Source: Bacillus sp. FJAT-27264 (GTDB taxonomy: Bacteria; Bacillota; Bacilli; Paenibacillales; Paenibacillaceae). From it: DNA of 64,000 nucleotides. The position numbers and the translations under genes are program-made. How positions within the stretch are numbered: position 1 is the first letter of the stretch; each line of letters begins with the position of its first letter. Location of the stretch: positions 1,067,858 through 1,131,857 of the forward strand of contig NZ_MAQW01000012.1 of assembly GCF_001682855.1 (NCBI RefSeq), written 5' to 3'. Shown in pieces: positions 17,333 to 26,479 of this stretch. The notes beneath the pieces are model-generated. The model did not search any database. It was not told where the DNA came from and worked only from the letters and a program-made list of their open reading frames with translations.

Positions 17333-18778
17333 TTATTTTTTCGCGATATGCACCTTCAGCAACTTGCCCTTCACGGTAGTCTCCCGCATCGCCTGAAGCA
17401 CCTGTGGGCCTTTGCCGTTCAGAATATCCACATAGGATACATTATCCTGTATCGTGATGATTCCGATATCCTCTGCCGTCACCCCATCGAGCTTAGCCAG
17501 CGTACCGACAAAATCCACCGCCCGGAGTTTCTTCTTCTTGCCACCGTTAAAGTACAGCTTCATGATATCCTTGCTTAAGTTTTCGCTCCGGTCCTTCTTG
17601 CGCACTGGCTGTCTGTTGATCTTCTGCCCGAACGCTTCCTGCGCCGCCGCCACGTCATCCTCAGAAGGAACCGGCAGCACAGGGATGCTGAAGCCAATAT
17701 AGTCTTCAATTTCCTTGACCCATTTATGCTCATTCGGTGTCACAAAAGTGATAGCTTTACCCGATTTGCCTCCACGTGCGGTTCTCCCCGTCCGGTGAAC
17801 ATAACTTTCTTTCTCCAGCGGGATATCATAGTTGATTACATGGGTGATATTGTCGATATCGATCCCTCGCGCGGCCACGTCGGTGGCAATCAAATAACGG
17901 AACTGCCCTCTTTTAAAAGCATTCATGACCTCAAACCGTTCATCCTGCATCATGCCGCCATGGATCTTGTCGCACGGATATTCAAGATCGGCCAGGCCGC
18001 GGAACAGATCATTCACCTGCTCTTGAGTCCGGCAAAAGATGATGCAGCTGTCCGGGTTTTCCACGGTAAGAAGATCGCTCAGCAACGAGAATTTGGCTGC
18101 CTGTCTTACTTCAATAAGCGCATGATCGATAGTCGCCGTGGTGATACCGCTGGCCTGAATCTCAATATCCACAGGATCATTCATGTACTTACGGCAGAGA
18201 TTCTTGACCTTGTCCGGCAAGGTTGCGGAGAATAGCAGGGTCACCCGATCCCTCGGCAGCTTCTTGATAATTGCCTCCACTTGCTCAATAAAGCCCATGT
18301 TAAGCATTTCATCCGCTTCGTCAATAATGAGATATTTCAATCGGTTCAGCGGCAATGTACCTCGTTCGATATGGTCAAACACACGTCCGGGTGTCCCCAC
18401 CACGACATGCGTTTTTTGTGTAAGCTCTATTTTCTGCGGGGCAAAAGGAGATTTGCCGACCAAGGCTACCGCTTTGATCCGCTTAAGGCGCCCGATGTTG
18501 GTAATATCACTCTGTACCTGCGCAGCAAGCTCGCGTGTAGGCGTCAGGATCAGCGCCTGCGGCTTATTCTCTGCCCAATCCACCAACTCGCAGACCGGAA
18601 TCCCGAAGGCCGCTGTTTTTCCGCTGCCGGTTTGTGATTTTACGATCAGATCCTGCCCTGTCAGGGCTGTGGGAATAACCTTACTCTGCACTTCTGTAGG
18701 CGTTGTATAGGAGAGTGCCTCTAGTGCCTTCAGTATATCTTCTTGTAGTCCATAATCCTTAAATTGTAATCCGCTCAT
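17333..18778 (-). CDS. dbpA: DEAD-box RNA helicase DbpA/YxiN
   Basis: The 481-residue helicase has all core motifs: Q motif near 20-27, Walker [28 protein letters not shown] (DEAD), SAT, and in domain 2 ARGIDI and [10 protein letters not shown]. The C-terminal 75 residues (about 405-481), [26 protein letters not shown], match the RNA-binding domain of DbpA/YxiN. That domain recognises hairpin 92 of 23S rRNA during large-subunit assembly. It has AGAGGT before its ATG and follows the HD hydrolase gene by 29 bases, so the two are probably co-transcribed. Confidence 0.94.
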   Translation of the reverse strand: MSGLQFKDYGLQEDILKALEALSYTTPTEVQSKVIPTALTGQDLIVKSQTGSGKTAAFGIPVCELVDWAENKPQALILTPTRELAAQVQSDITNIGRLKRIKAVALVGKSPFAPQKIELTQKTHVVVGTPGRVFDHIERGTLPLNRLKYLIIDEADEMLNMGFIEQVEAIIKKLPRDRVTLLFSATLPDKVKNLCRKYMNDPVDIEIQASGITTATIDHALIEVRQAAKFSLLSDLLTVENPDSCIIFCRTQEQVNDLFRGLADLEYPCDKIHGGMMQDERFEVMNAFKRGQFRYLIATDVAARGIDIDNITHVINYDIPLEKESYVHRTGRTARGGKSGKAITFVTPNEHKWVKEIEDYIGFSIPVLPVPSEDDVAAAQEAFGQKINRQPVRKKDRSENLSKDIMKLYFNGGKKKKLRAVDFVGTLAKLDGVTAEDIGIITIQDNVSYVDILNGKGPQVLQAMRETTVKGKLLKVHIAKK

Positions 18779-18808
18779 TATTCAACCTCTTCTTTACCCA
18801 AGTAGCAG

Positions 18809-19459
18809 CTAGCTGCCCGCATTCCATTCCTTGTAGAACTCCTCTAGAAAATGAAGCATAAACCCATGCCGTTCCTCGGCCAGCTTACGCCCGTAAGGCG
18901 TATTCATCAGATCTTTCAGCTTCAGCAGCTTCTCATAAAAATGATTAACCGCCGTTCCTTTACTGTAATCCCGGTATTCCGCCTTCAGTGACTCCTCGCG
19001 CGGCGGCAGACCGGGATCATGCATTGGTCGTCCTTTCGCTCCCGAGAATACGAACGTGCGGGCAATACCGATCGCACCAAGTGCATCCAGACGGTCCGCA
19101 TCCTGCACTACCTGTCCTTCCAGCGTCTTCATCGGTTGCCCCCCGCCACCGCTGTAAGACATAGTGTCAATGATCTCGAGGATATGATCAATCTGACTAT
19201 GATCCTCCAGACAGGACAGAAGCCAATCGCGGACCTTCCCCATTCCAGCTTCCTTGGAGGGGTTCAATTTCTCGTCGGCGACATCATGCAGCAGCGCCGC
19301 CATGGCACAGATGAAGGGGTCTGCCTGTTCCTGCGCCGCAATGGCACAGGCGGTATTTCTGACTCTATCGGAATGCCACCAATCATGGCCCGTCGTATCC
19401 TGGCCCAGTTGCTCCTGCACAAATTCCTCTGTGCGGGAAATAATGTGTGAGGTGTTCAT
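18809..19459 (-). CDS. HD-domain phosphohydrolase (YpgQ/YedJ-like)
   Basis: The 216-residue HD-superfamily enzyme has metal-binding residues in GHDWWHSDRVRN (H..D), ALLHDVADEK (HD pair) and VVQDADRLDALG (D). These small HD proteins act as metal-dependent (pyro)phosphohydrolases on nucleotides; YpgQ of B. subtilis is a relative. The ribosome site GGGAGC precedes the ATG. It is the promoter-proximal gene before dbpA and is divergent from the histidyl-tRNA synthetase leader. The physiological substrate is unknown. Confidence 0.87.
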   Translation of the reverse strand: MNTSHIISRTEEFVQEQLGQDTTGHDWWHSDRVRNTACAIAAQEQADPFICAMAALLHDVADEKLNPSKEAGMGKVRDWLLSCLEDHSQIDHILEIIDTMSYSGGGGQPMKTLEGQVVQDADRLDALGAIGIARTFVFSGAKGRPMHDPGLPPREESLKAEYRDYSKGTAVNHFYEKLLKLKDLMNTPYGRKLAEERHGFMLHFLEEFYKEWNAGS

Positions 19460-19586
19460 GGGTTTGCTCCCTTTTCGCTATAAATAATAGTACAATGAAT
19501 CCATTTCATAAATCCATGGACGTCTCATTATAGCCTACACATAGCCATTCGCCTACCTTATTTGAGACCACATGAAAAGTATTGAC

Positions 19587-19615
19587 TTGCAAGACCTAAC
19601 ATTATCCGTTATAAT
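19587..19615 (+). promoter_or_regulatory. Promoter of the hisS leader
   Basis: A perfect -10 TATAAT (19610-19615) lies 17 bp after TTGCAA (19587-19592). A better -35 match, TTGACT at 19582, would leave a 22-bp spacer. Transcription would start near 19622, about 30 bases before the leader peptide. Confidence 0.65.
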
Positions 19616-19651
19616 CTGCTGTAATCATGAAGAAAAAGGAGCTGATTCACC

Positions 19652-19714
19652 ATGTGTCTTACTACAACGACCCTTATATTGAATCAACTCCATCATTACT
19701 ACAAACAGCGTTAG
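19652..19714 (+). CDS. Leader peptide of the histidyl-tRNA synthetase attenuator
   Basis: The 20-codon ORF reads MCLTTTTLIL-NQLHHYYKQR and ends in TAG. It is preceded by AAAAAGGAG 10 bases upstream of the ATG. It contains two adjacent His codons and two adjacent Tyr codons close to its end, and four consecutive Thr codons that use all four synonyms. The stop codon lies inside the first arm of the downstream hairpin, the usual design for ribosome-controlled attenuation. The gene behind it is a histidyl-tRNA synthetase, so the His pair is the likely sensor. The reading is mine; it is too short for homology evidence. Confidence 0.7.
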   Translation: MCLTTTTLILNQLHHYYKQR

Positions 19715-19790
19715 CACCCCTGTAACTATTCAGGGCGGGCTAACGCTTTCGCGTTTGGCCTCCCTGCGGCATATGAGAACGCGCAGGACC
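19708..19790 (+). promoter_or_regulatory. Attenuator with mutually exclusive RNA segments A-D
   Basis: Segment A (19708-19722, GCGTTAGCACCCCTG) pairs with B (19731-19746, CAGGGCGGGCTAACGC). B can instead pair with C (19751-19766, GCGTTTGGCCTCCCTG) with 13 of 16 positions matched and a TTTC loop. C, if free, can pair with D (CCTGCG 19763-19768 with CGCAGG 19782-19787, or CGCGTT with AACGCG), and D is also the first arm of the terminator. A ribosome waiting at the His codons would leave A free, giving A:B then C:D and readthrough. A ribosome at the stop codon would cover A, giving B:C and termination. Confidence 0.7.
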
Positions 19791-19812
19791 AAGAGGTCCT
19801 GCGCGTTTTTTT
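19778..19812 (+). terminator. Attenuator terminator upstream of hisS
   Basis: A perfect 13-bp stem AACGCGCAGGACC / GGTCCTGCGCGTT with loop AAGA is followed by a run of Ts. It lies between the leader peptide and the synthetase gene, 45 bases before the ATG, so it can only be regulatory for that gene. Confidence 0.9.
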
Positions 19813-19857
19813 GTTCTTTTTATCCATTACCATGCCAATTCAAAGGAGCTGCCAACC

Positions 19858-21135
19858 ATGCAAAATGTCAAAGGAACCTACGATTACTTCGGAAAAGAAC
19901 AACGGCTGCGAAAAAAAGTTCAAACTCTCCTGGAAGAACAGTTCGCACTATATGATTATGAATCTATGGATACCACATTGCTGAACGAACTGGAGCTATT
20001 GACCTCAAAGTATGCCGGGGGCGATGAGATCCTGAAAGAGATGTACCAGCTCAGCGATCAGGGTGAACGCAGATTGGGACTTCGCTATGATTTGACCATC
20101 CCTTTCGCCAAGGTGATTGCCCTGAATCCCGGGATGGAGCTGCCGTTCAAGCGTTATGAGATCGGAAAAGTATTCCGCGACGGTCCAGTCAAACGGGGAC
20201 GGCTGCGGGAATTCCTGCAATGTGATGCTGATGTCGTCGGCATTTCCGGCCCGGAGGCAGAAGCCGAGCTGATGCAGCTTGCAGACGAGGTCTTCCGCAA
20301 GCTGGAGATCCCTGTCGTGATGAAATGGAACAACCGGCGCTTTCTGAGCGAAATTCTCGAAGCTCTTGGCGTTCCAGCCGCCGACAGCTTATCGGTGATG
20401 CTAACTCTGGATAAGCTGCAAAAAGTCGGCACCGCTGGCGTGAAAAGTGAACTGACGGCTAAGGGACTTAACAGCGATACAACCGCCGCCATTCTCGAAC
20501 TGATCGGGCTGGAGAATCCCGGCTTTGAACAACTGTGCAGTAAGTACAACCTGACCGGACAACCCGGCGCTGTGGAGGTACTCGCCCTTCAGACTCTGAT
20601 CTCAAAAATCGGACTGCAGGAGATCTGTCAATTCGATCCTTTCCTGTCGCGCGGCCTCTCCTTCTACACCGGTACGGTATATGAGATTTTCGATGCTACA
20701 GGAACTTTCACTTCTAGTCTGGGCGGCGGCGGAAGATATGACGCCATCATTGGGAAGCTCGTTGAACGGGAGGATATGGCGTACCCGACGGTTGGATTGT
20801 CTTTTGGCATGGAATCGATTATGGCACTCCTGGGTGAACGCAAGATGGAGGAGAATAACGCCTCCGTCATGATTGTCCCAATAGGCGATGATACAATGGC
20901 GCAGGCACTGATGACCGCCGCCCAGCTTCGCAAGGAAGGGATCCGTACCACGATTGAGACCGGGAAGCGGAAGCTCAAAAAAGTATTGGCCTCTGCCTCT
21001 ACCAAGGGCATCCGATATGTGGTTCTGATCGGTGAGAATGAAGCTAGCGAAGGGATTGTACGGCTGAAGGATATGCGGGAGCAATGCGAATATGCGGTCG
21101 TGCCGGATGAGGCTATCTACCTAATCACTAAGTAG
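19858..21135 (+). CDS. hisS: Histidyl-tRNA synthetase (second-type HisS)
   Basis: The 425-residue class II synthetase has motif 2 RYEIGKVFRDGPVKRGRLREF, the histidine-specific peptide LSFYTGTVYEIF, GGGGRYD and motif 3 VGLSFGMESI. It also keeps a C-terminal anticodon-binding domain (about 330-425), which argues against the regulatory paralogue HisZ. Some motif positions differ from the usual housekeeping form (RDGPVKRGR instead of R-x-E-R-P-Q-x-GR), as in the alternative HisS2 enzymes of bacilli. The ribosome site AAAGGAG is clear. It is the only gene behind the attenuator, so induction on histidyl-tRNA shortage is a reasonable inference. Confidence 0.9.
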   Translation: MQNVKGTYDYFGKEQRLRKKVQTLLEEQFALYDYESMDTTLLNELELLTSKYAGGDEILKEMYQLSDQGERRLGLRYDLTIPFAKVIALNPGMELPFKRYEIGKVFRDGPVKRGRLREFLQCDADVVGISGPEAEAELMQLADEVFRKLEIPVVMKWNNRRFLSEILEALGVPAADSLSVMLTLDKLQKVGTAGVKSELTAKGLNSDTTAAILELIGLENPGFEQLCSKYNLTGQPGAVEVLALQTLISKIGLQEICQFDPFLSRGLSFYTGTVYEIFDATGTFTSSLGGGGRYDAIIGKLVEREDMAYPTVGLSFGMESIMALLGERKMEENNASVMIVPIGDDTMAQALMTAAQLRKEGIRTTIETGKRKLKKVLASASTKGIRYVVLIGENEASEGIVRLKDMREQCEYAVVPDEAIYLITK

Positions 21136-21141
21136 CTGTTC

Positions 21142-21234
21142 TTAACGGATCAAAAAGTGATTCAGAGCCTCAAGCAGTCCCTGCGGAGCTTCTTCCGGTA
21201 TAAAATAGCCGCGCGGCAGCCCACAACCGCTGAT
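21142..21234 (-). pseudogene. C-terminal remnant of an alpha/beta hydrolase
   Basis: On the minus strand the frame ends with ISGCGLPRGYFIPEEAPQGL and then LEALNHFLIR, which resembles the end of alpha/beta hydrolases where GCGHFIPEEAP carries the catalytic His. Here LPRG replaces that His. Upstream in the same frame nothing hydrolase-like remains. It is probably decayed; chance resemblance is possible. Confidence 0.4.
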
Positions 21235-21300
21235 CTGGGAGGCTTGCTGTTTTAGGATTCTCTCGTTGTTCCGCCGCTTAGAGCAAGCCACAGCAGAAAG

Positions 21301-21325
21301 AGGTACAGGAGCCTCTCCTGTACCT
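21301..21325. other. Perfect 11-bp hairpin downstream of hisS
   Basis: AGGTACAGGAG and CTCCTGTACCT form a perfect stem with loop CCT. There is no T-run on either side. It may help end hisS transcription or mark mRNA 3' ends. Confidence 0.5.
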
Positions 21326-21418
21326 TGGGACTGCCCCCATAACGTGAGACACATCAAAACACCTTCAAGAGAATGGAAGCTTGTCTTATGGTAGGAAGAC
21401 ATCTTTGGAGGTGTTTTC

Positions 21419-23047
21419 CTATGCTTCTGAACGCATCTTGTTATAGCGCTCCCGATACTCTTTGGGGGTCTTGCCATAGTGCTTCTTGAAAGTAGTGCTG
21501 AACTCATCTGGTCCTGCATAACCGATGACCACAGCAATATCGGACAGCTTCAGTATGTTCTCCTGAAGGAATGGCTCGGCCTTTGCTGCCCTCACACCAC
21601 TCACATAGTCACTCAAACTGGAACCGACATGCTGTTTGAACAACCGCGATAAGTCTGCTTCATTCATATGGTATTTGTTCGCCAGGATTGGAAGACTTAA
21701 TTCGTAGCCATAATTGGCCTCCACGTACTTTCTGACCGCCTCAACCAGCAGCACTCCGTCCCGGTTTTCAGTCTTCTCCACTTCCTCTATCACATGCTGG
21801 GCCCTTTCGCTGAGGTCTTCCAGCAACCATTCACGGGAGCGATGACTGGAAAGCAGCGACTGTCCGTTCCATAGATACTTCTGAAGCGAGGAACCGCCGG
21901 AAGCATACTTCCCGGCCAGAGCCACCAACAGCAGTTGGATTCGCAGCGCCAGAAAGCTGTGCTCAGTGGCAGAGCTATCTTCTACACCCTTACCTGTAAA
22001 AATTCCTACCAGTTGTTCACGGACAGCCTGCCTCTCGCATAGTTCAATGCTATTTGCCAGTTTTCGTTCTGTACTTATGGAGAATGCAGGTAGCGTCTGA
22101 AGGTCCGTACCATTATCGACATCCCCCTCCCTGCTGCGGCTCCAATTCCATAGAGCAGAAGCAAACCCGTTCTTCAAGTTCTTAAGTCCTCTGAACTCCA
22201 TCCCGGCTCCTGCGGCACTGTCCAGCATCAACTTTGCTCCAGCAGCCTTTTGTAGTTCCTGTAAAAACCGGGTGCTCTTGTTCTCTTCTGCGGCCTCCTT
22301 CTTAAAAGAGATCAGGAAATACATCATCGCCGGGTTCCCGAAATCGCTGAACGGATAAACGCCTTTCCATCTGGCTGCCGTCTCACGGCCTAGACTTTGA
22401 AAACCCTGATACAGCAATTCGCGCCGTTCCTGCCGCTCGGTCATCCATGCAGACGGCAGATGCATCTCCACTGCCACAAACTGCGCCCACAGGTCATTCC
22501 CGGCAAGCGGGGCCAATCCCAGTTGCGTAAGCCGTTCCCTCACAGCTCCGGTACTGTACCACTCCCCCTTCACCAGTTGTAGCAGATAATCCTCCTGTAG
22601 AAGCCACAACTGCTCGCTTCTTACAGCCGTTTTCGCTTTCAGCCTGGAAGGCGGAGCTGAGCCCTGTCCTTCGCGAAGATCAGCAGCAAGTTTAGCAAGC
22701 AGTGCATTCAGTTCATCGCGTGCAACAGGCTTCAGTAAGTAATCCTTCACACCAAGCCTGACGGCTTGGCGCAGATCCTCAAAGTCAGAGTATCCTGACA
22801 GCGCCACTGTCCGCAGCCCAGGGTACTTTTCCTTGCAGATCCGGATGAATTCGATCCCGTCCATCTGCGGCATCCGCATATCCGAGATAATTACCTGAGG
22901 CAGGGGCTTGCGCTTCAATAGCTTCAACGCTTCGCTCGCGCTCCCAGCCTCTGACACAATCTCGAACCCCGCAGCCTTCCAGTCAATCTTGGACTTGATG
23001 CTGCTGCGAACACTCTTCTCATCGTCAACTAGCATTACCCCGTACAT
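21419..23047 (-). CDS. YesN-type response regulator with AraC output domain
   Basis: The 542-residue regulator has an N-terminal receiver (phospho-acceptor Asp56 in VIISDMRMPQMDGIEF, Lys in LLKPV), a long central region (about 130-440) without clear motifs, and a C-terminal AraC/XylS double helix-turn-helix (LPILANKYHMNEADLSRLFKQHVGSS ... IAVVIGYAGPDEFSTTFKKHYGKTPKEYRERY, split here). I start at the ATG at 23047. In Paenibacillus such regulators usually sit beside a YesM-type kinase and a sugar ABC importer. Neither is present here, so this is an orphan. Confidence 0.9.
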   Translation of the reverse strand: MYGVMLVDDEKSVRSSIKSKIDWKAAGFEIVSEAGSASEALKLLKRKPLPQVIISDMRMPQMDGIEFIRICKEKYPGLRTVALSGYSDFEDLRQAVRLGVKDYLLKPVARDELNALLAKLAADLREGQGSAPPSRLKAKTAVRSEQLWLLQEDYLLQLVKGEWYSTGAVRERLTQLGLAPLAGNDLWAQFVAVEMHLPSAWMTERQERRELLYQGFQSLGRETAARWKGVYPFSDFGNPAMMYFLISFKKEAAEENKSTRFLQELQKAAGAKLMLDSAAGAGMEFRGLKNLKNGFASALWNWSRSREGDVDNGTDLQTLPAFSISTERKLANSIELCERQAVREQLVGIFTGKGVEDSSATEHSFLALRIQLLLVALAGKYASGGSSLQKYLWNGQSLLSSHRSREWLLEDLSERAQHVIEEVEKTENRDGVLLVEAVRKYVEANYGYELSLPILANKYHMNEADLSRLFKQHVGSSLSDYVSGVRAAKAEPFLQENILKLSDIAVVIGYAGPDEFSTTFKKHYGKTPKEYRERYNKMRSEA

Positions 23048-23174
23048 TCTACCAGCCCCTTGTCCAGAACGGGTACACGCTGTCTGCCCTGCAGCGAAGG
23101 CAGCCCACATGCTCACTTATAATTAACAGTATGTTCCAAAACACCGGAAACCAGACCATCACAGCCTCTTGGTT

Positions 23175-23215
23175 AAAAAACCCCCTGCCAATAGACCAAT
23201 AGGCAGGGGGTTTCC
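23175..23215 (-). terminator. Terminator of the chemoreceptor gene
   Basis: AAACCCCCTGCC / GGCAGGGGGTTT with a 12-nt loop is followed by TTTTTT on the minus strand, 30 bases after the chemoreceptor stop. Confidence 0.88.
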
Positions 23216-23244
23216 TATGATATAGGAACAATTAACAGCTTGTT

Positions 23245-25278
23245 CTAAATTTTGAACCTCTCAACAAGTGCCAGCATTCCCTTGGCACTCTGTGTGTTAG
23301 CATCTGCCATCGCGGCCTCCTCAAAGCTCTTATCCACGATGTCCGCTGTTTTAACAGCAATATCCTGCACACCAACAGCGCCTTCATTCACTGTTGCCGC
23401 CACTTGATTCACAGCAACGGTAATGCTTGTTACACCCTCACTCAAGTGATCCGCGGCGGATTCGAACTGATGCATCAGTGCATTGACCATCTGAGCATCC
23501 GTATTATAGCGCTCACTGACTTCTACCAGTCGCCCGTAGTCTCCCAGAACATTTTGGTCGATAAAAGCAAGGATCGCCTCGGAGTTATCTTTCATCTGCT
23601 CAACAGAAGAATATACATTCTGCACAACGCCCTGAATACCCGCTGCCGTCGCAGAGGATTTCTCAGCCAGCTTGCGAATCTCCCCGGCTACTACGGCGAA
23701 TCCCCTGCCTGCTTCTCCCGCCCGCGCAGCCTCGATCGCCGCATTCAAGGCTAAAAGATTCGTCTGACTCGTAATCGAGAGTATCGTATCGGTCAGTACA
23801 TTGATCTCCGCAATGGCATGGGAGCGCTCGATCGCCTTTTCCATATCGGTACGTACCGTTTCATAGATCGTTTTAGCTTTATCCGTAGATAACATCGCAT
23901 CATGCTGAAGTGCCAATGCCCGCTGCGTAATCTGTCTGGACACTTCTGCACCCTCTCTGGCTCTACCGGAGATCATATGTACATGAGTCTCAATTTCATG
24001 GATGGCTGCTGTCATTTCCTCGGTCGAAGCCGCCGTCTCCTCCATACCCGCTGATAGCTGCTCTGCTGTGGTCGAGTTGTCATGCGCATTCTCGCGCACC
24101 TCAATGGACAGCTTCTCCAGGGTCTCAGCATTGCCCAGCACCTTGGTCGAGATCGCAAGCAGGCTGCCAGCCATCTCCCGAAGCACTACACGTGTCTCGA
24201 ACATCGCCTTGGCAATGGTGCCTGTCTCATCCTTATTCTTCTTCAAATACTCGTACTGTGCATCATACTTCAGGTCCAGCTTGGCCGTCCGTTTAATCAA
24301 ATCGGTCAGCTTAACAATCGGAGACGAAATTCTATTTGCCAGCCATAATCCGGTGATCAAAGTAACCAACAAAATCCCCAGACCCAGCAACAAAAAGAAT
24401 TTCGTCATCTCTTCAGCCGGTTTCTTGATTTCGTGAATATCGCCGGTCAATACCAGTGTCCATTTGGTATCCGGCAGCACCGTGTAAGAGGCTTTTTTCT
24501 GCAAACCTTTATACACATATTCCACAGAAGCGTTCTTTGGAATAACCCCTGCTTTGACCTGCTCCACGACAGACTTGATTTGTGCGTTCTCCACGGCAGT
24601 TCCTACTTTACTCTCATCGGGATGATAGAGAATAATCCCTGTCTCATCCACGAGGTAGGCATAGGAAGATGGGGCATTCACTGCTTTGGCGTTGTCCAAA
24701 TATTGTGTGATACTACTGGCCGTTACGGCAGCGGCTATGAACCCGACCATTTTGCCGTCACTCTTCACCGGGTGCACAAAAGCAATCACGAACGCACCCG
24801 TCGATTTCGATTTCAGCGTTTCGCTGATCACCGGCGCACCGGAAGCCAGCACGCTTTTCGTATAGGCTCTATCTCCTACGCTAACTCCCAGTAGTTTCGT
24901 ATCGCTATCTCCGACGATCGTCCCATTCATGTCGACTACAAACATATGCTCCAGATTGCCAGCGTCTTTTACCAGGCCTTGCAACCTAGTGTTCACCTCA
25001 TTTTGCAAAGGATCTCCAGCCTGAATATCTCCTCCTCCCGCTTTTATGAGCAGTTCGCCGATCTCTGTCTGTCCGGCAACCAGTGCAATACTTCTCTTTT
25101 CCTTGTCGATCATAGCTTCAATATTCTCTGCTTTATTGTCCGTAACTTGCTCCATTGAAGATTCTGTAAGATTAAGTATCGTGTGGGTTGACTTGTTGTA
25201 GGTGAATATACCCATTACTGCAGTGGAAAACAGAGTTACTGCAATCAGCATGACCGATAATTTCATTCGAATCTTCAT
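23245..25278 (-). CDS. Methyl-accepting chemotaxis protein with Cache-type sensor
   Basis: The protein has about 677 residues. A membrane helix lies near 8-26, followed by a large extracytoplasmic region (about 35-295) with dCache landmarks such as [16 protein letters not shown] and [16 protein letters not shown], then a second helix (about 305-325), HAMP and a cytoplasmic signalling domain. The hairpin tip has [36 protein letters not shown] in two parts. I start at the ATG at 25278; the frame is open to 25413 but the upstream part is not receptor-like. The ligand is unknown; dCache domains often bind amino acids or organic acids. Confidence 0.92.
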   Translation of the reverse strand: MKIRMKLSVMLIAVTLFSTAVMGIFTYNKSTHTILNLTESSMEQVTDNKAENIEAMIDKEKRSIALVAGQTEIGELLIKAGGGDIQAGDPLQNEVNTRLQGLVKDAGNLEHMFVVDMNGTIVGDSDTKLLGVSVGDRAYTKSVLASGAPVISETLKSKSTGAFVIAFVHPVKSDGKMVGFIAAAVTASSITQYLDNAKAVNAPSSYAYLVDETGIILYHPDESKVGTAVENAQIKSVVEQVKAGVIPKNASVEYVYKGLQKKASYTVLPDTKWTLVLTGDIHEIKKPAEEMTKFFLLLGLGILLVTLITGLWLANRISSPIVKLTDLIKRTAKLDLKYDAQYEYLKKNKDETGTIAKAMFETRVVLREMAGSLLAISTKVLGNAETLEKLSIEVRENAHDNSTTAEQLSAGMEETAASTEEMTAAIHEIETHVHMISGRAREGAEVSRQITQRALALQHDAMLSTDKAKTIYETVRTDMEKAIERSHAIAEINVLTDTILSITSQTNLLALNAAIEAARAGEAGRGFAVVAGEIRKLAEKSSATAAGIQGVVQNVYSSVEQMKDNSEAILAFIDQNVLGDYGRLVEVSERYNTDAQMVNALMHQFESAADHLSEGVTSITVAVNQVAATVNEGAVGVQDIAVKTADIVDKSFEEAAMADANTQSAKGMLALVERFKI

Positions 25279-25414
25279 CGTACTCGACACCCTTCCGGCA
25301 TGATCTAATCTTGTTAGGAATTCAATTATTGCAATCATTTTTATTACCATTACTATCGGATACGGACCCAGGTTAATGAATATAAAAAGTCGAAAAACAA
25401 TAAAATAGATCATA

Positions 25415-25426
25415 TTTTGTCGAAAT
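25415..25426 (+). promoter_or_regulatory. Spo0A-box-like sequence upstream of the chemoreceptor
   Basis: TTTTGTCGAAAT contains the full TGTCGAA core. A weaker AGTCGAA lies at 25389-25395. The position, about 140 bases upstream of the chemoreceptor start, suits a promoter-region site. Confidence 0.4.
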
Positions 25427-25461
25427 GTAAATTTTAATGTTTTAAAAGTTTAAATGAATGC

Positions 25462-25490
25462 AAAAACAGGCGGTGTTCACCACCGGCCTG
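25462..25490 (-). terminator. Terminator of the radical SAM gene
   Basis: CAGGCCGGTG / CACCGCCTG with a short loop is followed by TTTTT on the minus strand, 42 bases after the radical SAM stop. Confidence 0.8.
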
Positions 25491-25531
25491 CTTGGTCTTT
25501 CATCCTACTTTATGAAGCAGTATCCGGTTCT

Positions 25532-26479
25532 TTAGACCTTTTGGGGAAACAACGCATCCCTAGCCGGACAAGGCTGCTTATCTAGAAATTGAGCCAGTGG
25601 TCCTGGCATGCTGCTGTACAGGTCCTTGAGCGAAGTGCCGTTATAGATGTTGCCGATGATCACGGGATGGCACAATTCGGAGATCAGGATATCACCATTA
25701 CCATGCAGATGGAGCTGTTTCTTGCCTTCGATGCAGTGCGGGAAATATACTCCCGGCTGTTCCTGAAAGCCCATCTCCTCCATAAAGCGGTCCATGCATG
25801 TAAAGTACAGTGTGGTGTCGTCTTTTTTACGGGAGATCAAATCGTTGACAGCCTGTTTGAGCTGCTCCCGGGCGGCAATAGCTTTCCAGCCAGTATGTCC
25901 CATTATGATACTGTTCTGAATCTCATGAGTACGTACACCCATATCATAGACGTGGTCGCTGATCTCCTTCATGTTATCCTGCGTTTCGCTGAACAGCAGC
26001 GTCTCCAGTACGGTGTCCACCGGGGTCGCCGCGAAAAGGCTGATATTTTCTCTAATCTTCTTATAGATACTTGGGTGAATATTATAATACTTGGAAAAAG
26101 CCTCTGCCGTAGTGAAGTTGAAGGAAATATGTATAGTGGTCAATCCAGCTTCCACCAATTTATCGATTCGTTCGGCGCTAAGCAGACTGCCATTGGAGTT
26201 CAGCTGCGTCTGAATGCCGCGTGAGGCACAGTAAGCTACAATCTCTACGCAATCCTGATATTTCAACGTTACTTCACCACCGGACAGACGTACTCTTTTG
26301 AGCCCGGGCAGTTCTTCCAGAATACGAATCACTTCCTTGCCATCGATACTTTGCCCATCATTCCGGTTGTAGGCACAGCAGTAATCGCAGCGGAAATTAC
26401 AGTTAGAGGTGACCCCAACTTCCAGCCCCTCCAGTTCGTATGTTAATGGTTTATCCAGCTCCAGAGATTTATATTTCAT
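25532..26479 (-). CDS. Radical SAM protein of unknown substrate
   Basis: The protein has about 315 residues. The [4Fe-4S] motif is CNFRCDYC (Cys positions near 28, 32 and 35), followed by the GGE-type SAM strand RLSGGEVTL and TQLNSNG. Further cysteines near the end (HCIEGKK, ELCHP, PCPARD) could hold an auxiliary cluster as in twitch/SPASM enzymes. AGGAGG precedes either GTG 26485 or ATG 26479; I use the ATG. No peptide precursor, cofactor gene or partner lies beside it: the neighbours are a chemoreceptor and an MBL-fold hydrolase. Its reaction cannot be inferred. Confidence 0.85.
   Translation of the reverse strand: MKYKSLELDKPLTYELEGLEVGVTSNCNFRCDYCCAYNRNDGQSIDGKEVIRILEELPGLKRVRLSGGEVTLKYQDCVEIVAYCASRGIQTQLNSNGSLLSAERIDKLVEAGLTTIHISFNFTTAEAFSKYYNIHPSIYKKIRENISLFAATPVDTVLETLLFSETQDNMKEISDHVYDMGVRTHEIQNSIIMGHTGWKAIAAREQLKQAVNDLISRKKDDTTLYFTCMDRFMEEMGFQEQPGVYFPHCIEGKKQLHLHGNGDILISELCHPVIIGNIYNGTSLKDLYSSMPGPLAQFLDKQPCPARDALFPQKV

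Noticed and set aside
19622..19857. T-box riboswitch upstream of hisS
   Set aside because: I searched the leader for the conserved AGGGTGGNACCGCG element and a specifier loop and found neither; the leader peptide and alternative pairings explain the region better.
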